In this document: positions 24,850 through 33,620 of the stretch, one piece after another
Numbering within the stretch: the first letter of the stretch is position 1
Layout of the letters: each line of letters starts with the position of its first letter
From: Priestia aryabhattai
GTDB taxonomy: Bacteria; Bacillota; Bacilli; Bacillales; Bacillaceae_H
Reading direction: 5' to 3'
Length of the DNA stretch: 64,000 bases
NCBI RefSeq assembly: GCF_023715685.1
Contig: NZ_JAMBOQ010000002.1
Span: 1,054,001 to 1,118,000, forward strand
Program-made: the position numbers and the translations under genes
The notes under the pieces: model-generated
Database searches by the model: none
What the model was told of the DNA's origin: nothing
Seen by the model: the letters and a program-made list of their open reading frames with translations, nothing else

Positions 24850-26469
24850 TTACATAGTTTCTTTCACCACTTCTTCTCGTAGTGCCCGTCGCAAAATTTT
24901 TCCTACATTGGTCTTAGGAAGCTCCGCGCGAAATTCAATGATTCGCGGAATTTTGTAAGCTGCAAGATGATGTCGACAATAGGAAGTAAGCTCTTCTTCG
25001 GAAAGAGATTTCCCTTCTTTTAATACCAAAATCGCTTTAATTGTTTCTCCTCGATAAGGATGCGGCACACCGATTACAACGGCTTCTTTAATATAGGCAT
25101 GTTCATATAAAACTTCTTCAATATCTCGAGGATACACATTAAAACCGCTCGCAATAACCATATCTTTTTTGCGATCAACAATGGATAAATACCCGTCTTC
25201 ATCTATCTGTCCAATATCTCCTGTGTACAGCCAGCCGTTTCTAAGCGCGTGAGCTGTCTCTTCAGGTTGATTCCAATAGCCCTTCATAACTTGAGGACCT
25301 TTAATCACTATTTCTCCAAGCTTTCCTCTTGGCATCTCTTTTGTTCCTGTAGCCACATCTACAATTTTATAAGCAGTTTTTGGAACGCCGAGTCCAACTG
25401 TACCTGGCTTTCGTTCACAAAACGGCAGGTTGCAATGCGTAACTGGCGATGCTTCCGATAAGCCGTACCCTTCTAACACTTTAGCACCCGTTTTTCGTTC
25501 GAACTCTTTCATTAACTCAACAGGCATTGGCGCACTGCCGCTGTTGCAGATGCGAATACTTTCGATATTGTATTCTTCTGCCCGCGGATGATTTGTAATA
25601 GCGACATACATAGTTGGCACGCCAGGAAAGATACTAGGCTGCTCTTTTTTTATTGTATTTAGTACTTCTTCTAAATCAAAACGCGGCAATAGCAATAGTT
25701 CATTCCCGCAAAGAATAGATAAATGCATACAGGAAGTCATGCCAAATACGTGAAACAATGGAATAACGGTTAAGCATTTTTCTTTTCCTAATTCAATATC
25801 ATGCTTAAATATTTCGTATGATTGAACCGCATTTGTATAAATATTAGCATGTGTAAGCATCGCACCTTTAGATGGTCCGGTTGTTCCTCCCGTATACTGA
25901 AGAACAGCAATATCATGTGCTGGATGGATGACCGGCGGCTTGAGTTCATGTTTTATGGTTAGAAAATCTAGGAAGGAAATGTCTGGTGATGTAGGAACAA
26001 AAGGTTTTTGCAAGCTGACGGTTATTGCTTCTTCTATATCAACGCGGTTTCTTATCTCTTGAAGTCTCGTATAAAAATCATCGAGTATAATTATTTTTTT
26101 TGCGCCGGAATCGTGTAAAATATGCTCTAGTTCTTGTTCGACAAGCATAGGGTTGATCTGAGTGACAATGCCGCCCGCTGCTACAATACCAAAATAGCTT
26201 ATTATATATTGCGGACAATTTGGCAGCATAATTGCTACACGATCTCCTTTTTTAATGCCCTTTTTCTGCAGTGCTCCTGCAAATACGCGGACTGAGTGAT
26301 ACAGCTCTTGGTATGTTAACGTATGCTGATACATGCGCGTTGCTGTGTGAGCAGGATAACGTCCGGCTGTTTCTTTCAGCATATCAAATAGTGAAATATC
26401 TTCGATGTGAATGTCATGAGTGTAGGCTTCTGGATAAGGTGTAAACCATTTTTTAACGTCTTCCATCAA
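24850..26469 (-). CDS. Long-chain fatty acid-CoA ligase
   Basis: ANL-superfamily adenylate-forming enzyme of 539 residues. The P-loop is LQYTGGTTGPSKGAMLTH near residue 190, followed by EGYGLSEASPV near 325, LYTGDIGQIDEDGYL near 405, DRKKDMVIASGFNVYPRDIEE and the C-terminal catalytic lysine in LPKTNVGKILRR. It activates a carboxylic acid with ATP and CoA, feeding the pathway. Medium- or long-chain acids are likely, but a hydroxy acid is possible given the kinase in the operon (LvaE is the equivalent in levulinate clusters). Confidence 0.9.
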   Translation of the reverse strand: MMEDVKKWFTPYPEAYTHDIHIEDISLFDMLKETAGRYPAHTATRMYQHTLTYQELYHSVRVFAGALQKKGIKKGDRVAIMLPNCPQYIISYFGIVAAGGIVTQINPMLVEQELEHILHDSGAKKIIILDDFYTRLQEIRNRVDIEEAITVSLQKPFVPTSPDISFLDFLTIKHELKPPVIHPAHDIAVLQYTGGTTGPSKGAMLTHANIYTNAVQSYEIFKHDIELGKEKCLTVIPLFHVFGMTSCMHLSILCGNELLLLPRFDLEEVLNTIKKEQPSIFPGVPTMYVAITNHPRAEEYNIESIRICNSGSAPMPVELMKEFERKTGAKVLEGYGLSEASPVTHCNLPFCERKPGTVGLGVPKTAYKIVDVATGTKEMPRGKLGEIVIKGPQVMKGYWNQPEETAHALRNGWLYTGDIGQIDEDGYLSIVDRKKDMVIASGFNVYPRDIEEVLYEHAYIKEAVVIGVPHPYRGETIKAILVLKEGKSLSEEELTSYCRHHLAAYKIPRIIEFRAELPKTNVGKILRRALREEVVKETM

Positions 26470-26485
26470 GTTACTCCTTTCTTAT

Positions 26486-27259
26486 TCACATAGCATGAAC
26501 TCCACCGTCTACTGTCAGAATATCTCCCGTAATATAATTAGACGCTGCAGAAGCAAGAAAAACAGCCGCTCCTTTTAAATCAGCTTCGGAGCCAAAGCGT
26601 TTTAAAGGGGTTTGACTTAGAAAATAATCTTTTCCTTGTTCCATAATCGCACCTGACATTTTAGTAGGGAAAAATCCCGGCGCAATCGCATTAACTTGAA
26701 TATTATGTTGCCCCCATTTGACAGCTAAATCTTTCGTGAACGTAATGACCGCTCCTTTACTCGTGTTGTAACCGATTGTATCCATATACTGAGGATCCGT
26801 TCCTCCAAGACCCGCAATTGAAGCAATGTTAATAATCTTACCAGCTTTTTGTTTAATCATTTCTTTTCCAGCTTCTTGGGACATTAAAAACGTTCCCGTG
26901 ACATTAATATTCATCACTTTTTGCCATGCTTCAAGAGGCATTTCTTCAGCCGAAGCTCCCCACGTAGCTCCGCTGTTATTAATTAAAATATCAATGCGAC
27001 CGAATGTTTCAATCGTTTGATGCACGACATTTTTAATATCTTCAGGCTGACTGATATCGCATGTTAAAGCAAGGGTTTTTACACCGAGGAGAGCCAATCG
27101 ATCAGCCGCTTGCTGACATGCTTCTTTTTTTCTTGAACATAGAACAATATTTGCCCCTGCTTCTGCAAGCCCTTCTGCCATTTGTTCTCCTAATCCTCTG
27201 CCTCCGCCGGTAATAATAGCTGTTTTCCCAGTTAAATCAAACAAATCCTTTATGTGCAT
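26486..27259 (-). CDS. Short-chain dehydrogenase/reductase
   Basis: SDR of 257 residues: [18 protein letters not shown] near residue 15, [10 protein letters not shown] near 90, IINIASIAG with the catalytic serine, and [11 protein letters not shown] (Tyr-x-x-x-Lys). C-terminal [16 protein letters not shown]. It overlaps the upstream acyl-CoA dehydrogenase gene by 23 bases. LvaD of the Pseudomonas levulinate operon is also an SDR, adding to the parallel, though SDRs are common in beta-oxidation operons. Confidence 0.88.
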   Translation of the reverse strand: MHIKDLFDLTGKTAIITGGGRGLGEQMAEGLAEAGANIVLCSRKKEACQQAADRLALLGVKTLALTCDISQPEDIKNVVHQTIETFGRIDILINNSGATWGASAEEMPLEAWQKVMNINVTGTFLMSQEAGKEMIKQKAGKIINIASIAGLGGTDPQYMDTIGYNTSKGAVITFTKDLAVKWGQHNIQVNAIAPGFFPTKMSGAIMEQGKDYFLSQTPLKRFGSEADLKGAAVFLASAASNYITGDILTVDGGVHAM

Positions 27260-28481
27260 ATGTTGCCTCCTTTTCTTGATAGGATTTTAGCTCAAGTCTT
27301 GCAAGCTGTGCTTTATGCACTTCGTCTGGACCATCAGCGAGACGAAGAGTGCGGGCATTTGCCCAAAGTGCCGCAAGTGGCGTGTCTTCTGAAACACCTG
27401 CTGCTCCAAATGTTTGAATGGCGCGATCAATGACTTTTAAAGCCATAGCAGGAGCCATTACTTTAATCATGGCAATTTCTTTCCGCGCTTTTTTGTTTCC
27501 AACTGTGTCCATCATATAAGCAGCTTTTAATGTTAATAAGCGAGCTTGTTCAATTTCAATACGCGATTCTGCTACCCATTCTTGAATAACCCCTTGCTGG
27601 GAAAGCAATTTATTAAACGTAGAACGACTTTGAATACGCTTACATAATTCTTCAAGCGCTCTTTCCGCTGCTCCTATTAAACGCATGCAGTGATGAATAC
27701 GCCCAGGTCCTAATCTGCCTTGAGCAATAGCAAACCCTTTTCCTTCGCCTAGAAGCATATTAGACGCTGGCACACGAACATTGTCATAATGAATTTCAGC
27801 ATGTCCATGAGGAGCGTGGTCGTATCCAAAGACCGGCAGCATTCGTTCAATTTTAACTCCTGGAGTATTTAAAGGAACTAGAATCATAGACTGCTGTTCA
27901 TATTTAGATGCGGTAAAATCGCTTTTCCCCATGACAATAGCAATTTTGCAACGAGGATCTCCCGCACCTGAAGACCACCATTTTCTTCCGTTGATTACAT
28001 ATTCATCGCCTTCTCTTACAATACTGCACTGAATGTTCGTTGCATCAGAAGAACCTACATCCGGTTCTGTCATAGAAAAGCAGGAGCGAATGTCGCCATT
28101 TAACAGCGGCTTTAACCATTTTTCTTTCTGTTCAGGTGTTCCGTACCGAACCAGTACTTCCATATTGCCGGTGTCAGGAGCTCCGCAGTTAAAAGTTTCT
28201 GGTCCAATAATAGAACGGCCCATAATTTCGCAAAGAGGGGCATATTCTACATTTGTTAGACCTGCTCCGTATTCGCTTTCTGGCAAAAATAAGTTCCATA
28301 ATCCAGCTTGCTTTGCTTTTTCTTTTAACTCTTCCATGATTGGAGGAACAGCTGACCATCTAGACGGCTGTTCATTCAGCTGTTGTTCGTATAGCCGTTC
28401 ATTTGGGTAAATATGCTCTTCCATAAAAGAGTTCAATTCTTTTTGCAGCTTCACTACTTTGTCAGAGTAAGAAAAATACAC
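27237..28481 (-). CDS. Acyl-CoA dehydrogenase, ACAD10/11 C-terminal type
   Basis: Protein of 414 residues with a GTG start at 28481 preceded by GAGGG. It matches the dehydrogenase half of human ACAD11 strikingly: [79 protein letters not shown], and [10 protein letters not shown]. That subfamily, and bacterial LvaC, works on 4-phosphoacyl-CoA made by an APH-fold kinase. In human ACAD11 the two domains are fused; here the kinase is a separate gene six genes downstream. First gene of the operon. Confidence 0.88.
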   Translation of the reverse strand: MYFSYSDKVVKLQKELNSFMEEHIYPNERLYEQQLNEQPSRWSAVPPIMEELKEKAKQAGLWNLFLPESEYGAGLTNVEYAPLCEIMGRSIIGPETFNCGAPDTGNMEVLVRYGTPEQKEKWLKPLLNGDIRSCFSMTEPDVGSSDATNIQCSIVREGDEYVINGRKWWSSGAGDPRCKIAIVMGKSDFTASKYEQQSMILVPLNTPGVKIERMLPVFGYDHAPHGHAEIHYDNVRVPASNMLLGEGKGFAIAQGRLGPGRIHHCMRLIGAAERALEELCKRIQSRSTFNKLLSQQGVIQEWVAESRIEIEQARLLTLKAAYMMDTVGNKKARKEIAMIKVMAPAMALKVIDRAIQTFGAAGVSEDTPLAALWANARTLRLADGPDEVHKAQLARLELKSYQEKEATYAHKGFV

Positions 28482-28505
28482 GGTAGTCCCTCGCTTTCAT
28501 TTACT

Positions 28506-28521
28506 TACTAACCGGTTGGTA
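28506..28521. promoter_or_regulatory. Candidate TetR operator
   Basis: TACTAACCGGTTGGTA is a near-perfect 16-base palindrome (one mismatched pair) with the ACC-GGT core typical of TetR-type fatty acid and phenylacetate repressors. It lies about 15 bases past the -10 box and 25 bases before the first gene, where a bound repressor would block transcription. The TetR gene in the operon is the obvious candidate. Confidence 0.6.
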
Positions 28522-28533
28522 TGTTACATATTC

Positions 28534-28562
28534 ATAATAAATGAACAGAAATAATTCAGCAA
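28534..28562 (-). promoter_or_regulatory. Sigma-A promoter of the acyl-CoA operon
   Basis: On the minus strand TTGCTG (28562-28557), 17 bases, TATTAT (28539-28534). The -10 region is itself within an inverted repeat TTCAT-AATAA-ATGAA (28531-28545), which could be a second regulatory site. The expected start of transcription is near the TetR-type palindrome. Confidence 0.5.
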
Positions 28563-28604
28563 GATATTTTTAGGAAAATTCTAAAAATTATATTATTTAA
28601 AAAT

Positions 28605-28630
28605 AAAAAAGAGAGGTTTTACCCTCTCCT
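28605..28630. terminator. Bidirectional terminator between the DUF1292 gene and the acyl-CoA operon
   Basis: Stem GAGAGG / CCTCTC with A- and T-rich flanks on both sides, placed directly after the DUF1292 stop. It separates that gene from the promoter of the acyl-CoA operon. Confidence 0.75.
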
Positions 28631-28632
28631 TT

Positions 28633-28896
28633 TTATGCGGATGTCATTTCATCAAATACGGCTGATACCTTTTCAAACTCATCATCATCTTCAATTGATG
28701 ACCATTCACCATCATCTTCAATTTTCAAAAAGAAAACATCAATTTCTTCTTCTGTTTCAATTAAAACTTCTTCCACAAACGCAACGGCAATATAATCGTG
28801 CCCTTCAATCGTCATTTTCCCAAGCACTTCAATATCTTGCTCTTGATCATTTTCATCTAAAATTGTAAAAATCTCTCCCGTTTCAATGCGTTCCAT
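28633..28896 (-). CDS. DUF1292 family protein
   Basis: Very acidic protein of 87 residues with the DUF1292 pattern known from B. subtilis YrzB and relatives: FTILDENDQEQDIEVLGKMTIEGHDYIAVAFVEE followed by DVFFLKIEDDGEWSSIEDDDEFEKV. The function of the family is not established. It has its own terminator and stands apart from its neighbours on the same strand. Confidence 0.8.
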   Translation of the reverse strand: MERIETGEIFTILDENDQEQDIEVLGKMTIEGHDYIAVAFVEEVLIETEEEIDVFFLKIEDDGEWSSIEDDDEFEKVSAVFDEMTSA

Positions 28897-28982
28897 CTTA
28901 TTCCCTCCTAATTTAACATCATTATTCGTTCACTAACATGTATTCCCCTTTAGAAAAGGTTTCATGCTTATAAAAGTAGAAT

Positions 28983-30707
28983 CTACTTTTTAAAAGGCAG
29001 AAGAATGTCTACGGTAGTTCCTTTTCCAAGTTCACTTACAAAGTTAATTTCTCCTCTATGTTCTCGAATAATCTTATAGCACACCATCAGTCCGAGCCCC
29101 GTTCCTTTCTCTTTGGTACTATAAAAAGGTTTTCCTAAATGCTGCATTCGTTCCTGCGTGATACCTGGCCCCTCGTCGCTAAATCGGACAACAAGGTGCT
29201 CGTGATTAAATCTTTTTAGTTGAATCGTTACGGTTCCTCCACTTGGCATAGATTCGACTGCATTTTTAAATATATTGCTAAACACCTGTTTCAACTGATT
29301 TTCTACGCATAATACGAGAGGAAGATGAAGATCAATCTCTTTTTTTACGTGAATTTTCTCTGTAATCCCCTGAACCTCAGCTAGCTTTAAAGTATTCTCT
29401 AAAATATCTTGGACGTGTTTGTCTTTGTAGGTTTTCGCCTGAGGCTTTGCAAGACTCAAGAACTCATCGGCAATCAATTCAATTCTATCTAACTCATGAT
29501 TTATCATTTCTACATAGTAAGGCTGACCGCTTGTTTCTTTTAATAACTGCATAAATCCTTTTACCGCCGTCAGAGGGTTTCTAATTTCGTGAGCAATACC
29601 AGCTGCTAACTGTCCGACTAAGGAAAGCTGAGCAGATTCACGCAGCAATTTTTCAGTTTTTTTACGTTCTGTAATATCACGAAACAAAACTTGAATTGCC
29701 TGCTTTCCCATATAGGGAATAGGAAAGGCAATGGTTTCGGCATCAATCGTATGACCGTCTTTATGAATAAACTTTTCTTCCTGTAGGTCTACAGATTTAT
29801 TTTCTGTTTTCATTCGATAAATTCGCTGTTTTACAACATCATAGTAATCAGGGTGAACAAACTGATAAACACAAGCTCCTAATACGTCTTGAGGACTTTT
29901 GTATCCTAGCGCTTTGGCTCCTGCAGGGTTGATGTAATCAATTTTCCCTTCACTATGAACGATAATAGCCTCCGGAGATAACTCGATCAAACTTCGGTAG
30001 CGTTCTTCGCTTTCTTTTAAAGCCGTTTCAGCCTGTTTCCGTGATGTTATATCTCGATAGACAAAAGCAATGCATAACGGCCAATCATTCATATTTTCTA
30101 CGCGGAATAGTGTGACGCTTACATTAATTAAATGGCCGTCTTTATGCTGTCTGACCGTCTCGAATTCAGTTTTCGATTCACCTGATTGAATGGTCTTATG
30201 AAGTTCGCACACTGGCTCCTTTAAAAACGAAGGTATGATTGGAAGAGGCTTTTGATAAATTTCTTCAAACGTCCAGCCAAATGTATTCTCAAACGCAGGG
30301 TTCACTTGAAGCGTTTTACCCTCTAAGTCAACGATAGCAACAGCATCTGCGTTATGATAAATAAAAGGTTGAATCTGCTCTTTTTTCTCCTGATAACTAG
30401 TTATATTTACGCAATGTCCCATGATTTCCGGTTTTTCTGTGTAAGATAAAGGGGTTAAGTTTACTACATAGCGTTTATCATTTATTTGAAGCTCGTACAT
30501 AAGCTTTTTCTTTTTATTTAGCGCTTCGAAAAAATGCTCATACGAGACCCATTCTTCTAGAGGTATCTTTTGATCATGAACGCTTTCACCTTGGTACATA
30601 CTGTAAACAAGGTGGTTGTCTTTTTGTTTGTAAGCAAATATGATTCCTAGCTCCTCAGCTGAATGATTTTCTGCATGTAATCGGACTATTTTTTTATTTT
30701 CGTTCAT
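28983..30707 (-). CDS. PAS-domain sensor histidine kinase, sporulation-kinase type
   Basis: Soluble kinase of 574 residues with no membrane segment. An N-terminal PAS-like region (1-105) is followed by two clear PAS domains (about 115-225 and 235-350, each ending in a CxxFVYRDITSRK or LFRDITERK motif), the HisKA box GIAHEIRNPLTAVKGFMQ with the phosphorylated histidine near residue 373, and the HATPase boxes SNIFKNAVESMPSGG, SDEGPGI and GTGLGLMVCYKII. The layout resembles B. subtilis KinA and KinE, which feed phosphate into the Spo0F phosphorelay. No response regulator is adjacent, as usual for that class. The signal it senses is unknown. Confidence 0.88.
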   Translation of the reverse strand: MNENKKIVRLHAENHSAEELGIIFAYKQKDNHLVYSMYQGESVHDQKIPLEEWVSYEHFFEALNKKKKLMYELQINDKRYVVNLTPLSYTEKPEIMGHCVNITSYQEKKEQIQPFIYHNADAVAIVDLEGKTLQVNPAFENTFGWTFEEIYQKPLPIIPSFLKEPVCELHKTIQSGESKTEFETVRQHKDGHLINVSVTLFRVENMNDWPLCIAFVYRDITSRKQAETALKESEERYRSLIELSPEAIIVHSEGKIDYINPAGAKALGYKSPQDVLGACVYQFVHPDYYDVVKQRIYRMKTENKSVDLQEEKFIHKDGHTIDAETIAFPIPYMGKQAIQVLFRDITERKKTEKLLRESAQLSLVGQLAAGIAHEIRNPLTAVKGFMQLLKETSGQPYYVEMINHELDRIELIADEFLSLAKPQAKTYKDKHVQDILENTLKLAEVQGITEKIHVKKEIDLHLPLVLCVENQLKQVFSNIFKNAVESMPSGGTVTIQLKRFNHEHLVVRFSDEGPGITQERMQHLGKPFYSTKEKGTGLGLMVCYKIIREHRGEINFVSELGKGTTVDILLPFKK

Positions 30708-30820
30708 CGTTCATATTTACCTACCCCTCACTAGCATCTTTCCTAATCGTCCTCATTCTCTTAATTTTACATGAGGATTTTAGAATTTACTAGATAAAGA
30801 AGCGGAATTTTCCATTCATT

Positions 30821-30860
30821 CACATAAAGAAAGCACCTGTATAGGCGCTTTCTTTATGTG
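30821..30860. terminator. Hairpin after the DUF2680 gene
   Basis: Perfect 14-base inverted repeat CACATAAAGAAAGC / GCTTTCTTTATGTG with a 12-base loop, just past the stop of the DUF2680 gene. There is only a short T tract, so it may be a terminator or an mRNA 3'-end stabiliser. Confidence 0.6.
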
Positions 30861-30868
30861 AATATGAA

Positions 30869-31183
30869 TTACTTTGGATGATGTGTTTTATGACAGTGCC
30901 GCTTCGGGATAAAACCATTTTGCTCCATATGCTGATAGCGATTTTCCATATGTGAAGAAATTTTTTGACTCTCCGTTTTGCTTAGCACGCCGTACTCGAC
31001 ATATTTTGAAAGTATTTCTTTCTTTTTTTCTAACATTTCTTTGTACAGCACAGACAATTCCTGCTTTTGCTGAGAAGTCAGCTGCACGTCTTTTGTTTCT
31101 GACTGAGGATTGTTTTCCGCTAATACAGGCGTCGCGCTCATAAATAAAAAAGCTGCTGCTGCACTTATCATAACCTTTCGCAA
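30869..31183 (-). CDS. DUF2680 (YckD-like) secreted protein
   Basis: Protein of 104 residues with a signal peptide (MRKVMISAAAAFLFMSATPVLAEN, signal peptidase I site after VLA). The mature part is a helical DUF2680-type segment, LTSQQKQELSVLYKEMLEKKKEILSKYVEYGVLSKTESQKI, like B. subtilis YckD, ending in a histidine-rich tail HCHKTHHPK that could bind metal. Function unknown. A second overlapping frame on the same strand (30888-31205) is a shadow. Confidence 0.8.
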   Translation of the reverse strand: MRKVMISAAAAFLFMSATPVLAENNPQSETKDVQLTSQQKQELSVLYKEMLEKKKEILSKYVEYGVLSKTESQKISSHMENRYQHMEQNGFIPKRHCHKTHHPK

Positions 31184-31256
31184 ACAATCTACTTCCTTTC
31201 ATCATATAGTAGCTATAGTTTGCGAACTTCTATTTGTTTTCATTCATTCTATTTTC

Positions 31257-32375
31257 TTAAGACTCGATAGCCCCTCTTATATCATAGTCGCTGAGATCAA
31301 TTTCCATTTCCATTTCAAGTGCTAATTTAGCAAGCTCTGAACCAAGATAAGGGCCCGACGTTAAGCCTGAAGCTCCGAGACCATTCGCTACTAGTATTCC
31401 TTCGTAATTCGGAAGAGCCCCAATGACTGGCAAGAAGCCTGGAGTAAATGGTCGGAACCCTACCCTTGTTTCTAAGACTGTGCTTTCTGTTAAGCCGGGA
31501 GCAATTGATAAGGCCTTTGAAAAAATTTCATAAAGCCCCCCAGCCGTTACTCTCAAGTCATAACCCGTGTCGTTTTCATGTGTTGCTCCGATGACAATTT
31601 GACCTTGTTCAAACGAAAGAATATATTGGTCGCTTGGAGGCATCACAACAGGCCACTCTTTTGTATCTAAATCAGGAAGATGCAAGTGGACAATTTGCGC
31701 TTTTTGAAAGCTGGCTAAAAATTTCACTCCAAGAGGCTCTAGTAATTGATTTGCCCATGCTCCTGCTGTCACAATCGTTATACTTGCTAAAAGTGTTTGT
31801 TCATTTACGGAAACGCCCGTTACTTGATTATTTTCATAAAGAAGTTCTGCGTTTCCTTCTATTATTTTTGCACCGTTTTTCTTCGCTGCATTCACAAGTG
31901 CGCTTCGAAGAGCTCTTCCGTTAACGCGAGCGGCTCCACTAATATGAACTGAACTGTATTCTTCCGAAAGAACCGGAAACAAAGCCTGTGTTTCTTTAGC
32001 TGATAAACGTGTAATCTCGCCTATTTCGGGGGCTTCTTCCCGACGCTTATACGCTCGCTCTTCCATTTTTGCAAGCTTTTGTTCATCAGTGTGCAAGCTA
32101 ATTGCTCCTACTCGCTTATATCCCGTATCCGTTTCTCCATCTTCTTCTAATTGCTGAATTAATGTTTGATAGTACCTGGCACCGCCTTTTGCTAAGCGGT
32201 ACCATGCTTTATTTCGACGCTGTGAAAGCCATGGACAAACAATTCCTGCTGCTGCATCAGTAGCTTGACCAGCATCCTTGCGATCTATCAATGTCACATC
32301 TGCTCCTGCTTTTGCTAAATGATATGCTGTAGAAGCTCCAAGAATCCCAGCTCCAACTACGATGTATGTTTTCAT
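31257..32375 (-). CDS. FAD-dependent amine/amino acid oxidoreductase (DAO family)
   Basis: Protein of 372 residues from the ATG at 32375. It opens with the FAD dinucleotide motif YIVVGAGILGASTAYHLAKAGADVTLID and has the DAO-family C-terminal pattern GFRPFTPGFLPVIGALPNYEGILVANGLGASGLTSGPYLG. Relatives include glycine oxidase and D-amino acid dehydrogenase (DadA). The substrate is not clear. The start was moved from an upstream ATG because AAGGGTG lies between the two. It stands alone on the minus strand, 74 bases upstream of the DUF2680 gene. Confidence 0.85.
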   Translation of the reverse strand: MKTYIVVGAGILGASTAYHLAKAGADVTLIDRKDAGQATDAAAGIVCPWLSQRRNKAWYRLAKGGARYYQTLIQQLEEDGETDTGYKRVGAISLHTDEQKLAKMEERAYKRREEAPEIGEITRLSAKETQALFPVLSEEYSSVHISGAARVNGRALRSALVNAAKKNGAKIIEGNAELLYENNQVTGVSVNEQTLLASITIVTAGAWANQLLEPLGVKFLASFQKAQIVHLHLPDLDTKEWPVVMPPSDQYILSFEQGQIVIGATHENDTGYDLRVTAGGLYEIFSKALSIAPGLTESTVLETRVGFRPFTPGFLPVIGALPNYEGILVANGLGASGLTSGPYLGSELAKLALEMEMEIDLSDYDIRGAIES

Positions 32376-32715
32376 ACCAAAACACCCTTTTCTTTTCATT
32401 CTTCTAGTATTCTCATGCTATATGTATGCAATTTTAGCATAGCAAAAAAAGAAGCCACATACTAGGCGAAGCTATTTTTAGCCTATTTTTGGACCTTGCT
32501 GACTTTGACATATAGCTCCCTTCATCGTAAATAAAAGCGTTATAAGTTCTTTGACCGAGATTATAGTAGGGTGAAGCAAACCATAAATAGTGATAGTACA
32601 TCTTTAACGCTGTGCTTACCGCTTTTCTATTATGGGTTCTGAATAAAAAGATAAAAGAATAAAACCACTATAATATGTAAATAAAAAGAAATAACCATTA
32701 TTTTAAGGAGAGCGT
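32376..32715. other. Non-coding stretch with a possible promoter
   Basis: About 340 bases between divergent genes. The only element I can point to is TTGACA (32505-32510), 17 bases, TAAATA (32528-32533), on the plus strand, which could drive the CBO0543-type gene. GGAGAG precedes that gene's ATG. I see no conserved RNA structure. Confidence 0.35.
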
Positions 32716-33278
32716 ATGCAATCTTCATTTGTATTATTTTTCATCATTCTTGGTTTACTATTTGGCAAGTGGCGGAGGTATCAAGAATACTATGCTACTT
32801 TGCTGTTTTGGATCACGGGGAATTGCTTTACGAAGTGCTGCTGTTTCATTACCGCGTATGGGTATTTCATCCTGTCGGTATTGATCATCTTTTTCTTCCG
32901 GATCACCTAATGGTTTCCCTTGGAATAGCTTTACTTATTTATCCGTTTGTCATACCGGTTTTTTTAGGAAGGTTGCCGCTGCATGTAAGCGGCGGCCTGT
33001 GGTGGATTCTTTTATGGGCGCTTTTATTTACTGTGATTGAGTTCATTGCTTATGTTAATCACAGTATCACTCATCATTATGGATGGTCGCTGCTGTGGTC
33101 TTTTCTCTTCAATATTGTCACGTTCTCACTCTTAGTGATTCATCAGAAGAAAGCGCTGGCTGCTTGGATTCTATCTGGAAGCTTCATAGCTTTCTTATTT
33201 ATTTTTTTGATATTCCTATGCCTTAACTTTTCATTGACTAGACAGCGGAAAAGGAAATATAATAGGAATTACATTTAA
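32716..33278 (+). pseudogene. CBO0543-family membrane protein, frameshifted
   Basis: Two overlapping frames make one protein of about 187 residues with five hydrophobic segments. The first frame gives MQSSFVLFFIILGLLFGKWRRYQEYYATLLFWITG and then breaks; the second continues GELLYEVLLFHYRVWVFHP, a normal family continuation, through FTVIEFIAYVNHSITHHYGWSLLWS to the basic C-terminus. One G missing from the GGGG run at 32817-32820 restores a single frame. The family is a small Firmicutes membrane protein of unknown function. Either a true pseudogene or a homopolymer sequencing error. Its 3' end contains the promoter of the lysA operon. Confidence 0.8.
33234..33263 (+). promoter_or_regulatory. 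Sigma-A promoter of the lysA operon
   Basis: TTGACT (33234-33239), 18 bases, perfect TATAAT (33258-33263). It lies inside the last codons of the CBO0543-type gene and immediately before the lysine riboswitch. Confidence 0.75.
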
Positions 33279-33297
33279 ATATAATTTTCCTCTCTGA

Positions 33298-33475
33298 GAA
33301 TAGAGGTGCATGAAATCAAGAGTCACTTATTGGAGACTAATGGAGTCTGTGAAGATAAGTAAAAGGGATTTCGTGCCGAAGTATATAAACATCCATTGTG
33401 TTCATATACTGGTTCAGTATTGAATAAATGCTGAGCTGTCACAAACCATTTGGTTTGTGGAGAGCTATTGAAGAG
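33298..33475 (+). ncRNA. Lysine riboswitch (L-box)
   Basis: All the L-box landmarks are present in order: AGAGGTGC, the GATAAGTAAAAGGGATTTCG segment in two parts (AAGTA and AGGGATTTCG), GCCGAAG, CTGGTTCAGTATTG, the paired CACAAACCA / TGGTTTGTG arm, and GGAGAGCTATT closing the core. Binding of lysine favours the terminator downstream (33522-33553) and shuts off lysA and the following transporter. Recognised from the conserved sequence, not from a covariance search. Confidence 0.92.
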
Positions 33476-33521
33476 ATGTTGATGCCTAGAATGTAATAAT
33501 ACTTTATTATTATGAAACCAA

Positions 33522-33553
33522 GACGCGTGAACATCACTTCACGGGTCTTTTTT
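33522..33553 (+). terminator. Riboswitch-controlled terminator
   Basis: Stem GACGCGTGAA / TTCACGGGTC (one mismatch), 6-base loop, then six T residues. Position right after the L-box and 68 bases before lysA marks it as the expression platform. Confidence 0.88.
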
Positions 33554-33620
33554 GTGTTTTTCTACTTACCATCAAAGTTCAAAGTTATAGTTGAATGATT
33601 TAAATGGAGGGATACGAATT

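Noticed and set aside
28033..28410. Plus-strand frame of 125 codons inside the first acyl-CoA dehydrogenase
   Set aside because: Antisense shadow of a gene with full ACAD11-type conservation.
30888..31205. Minus-strand frame of 105 codons overlapping the DUF2680 gene
   Set aside because: The other frame has a signal peptide and a DUF2680 pattern; this one has none.
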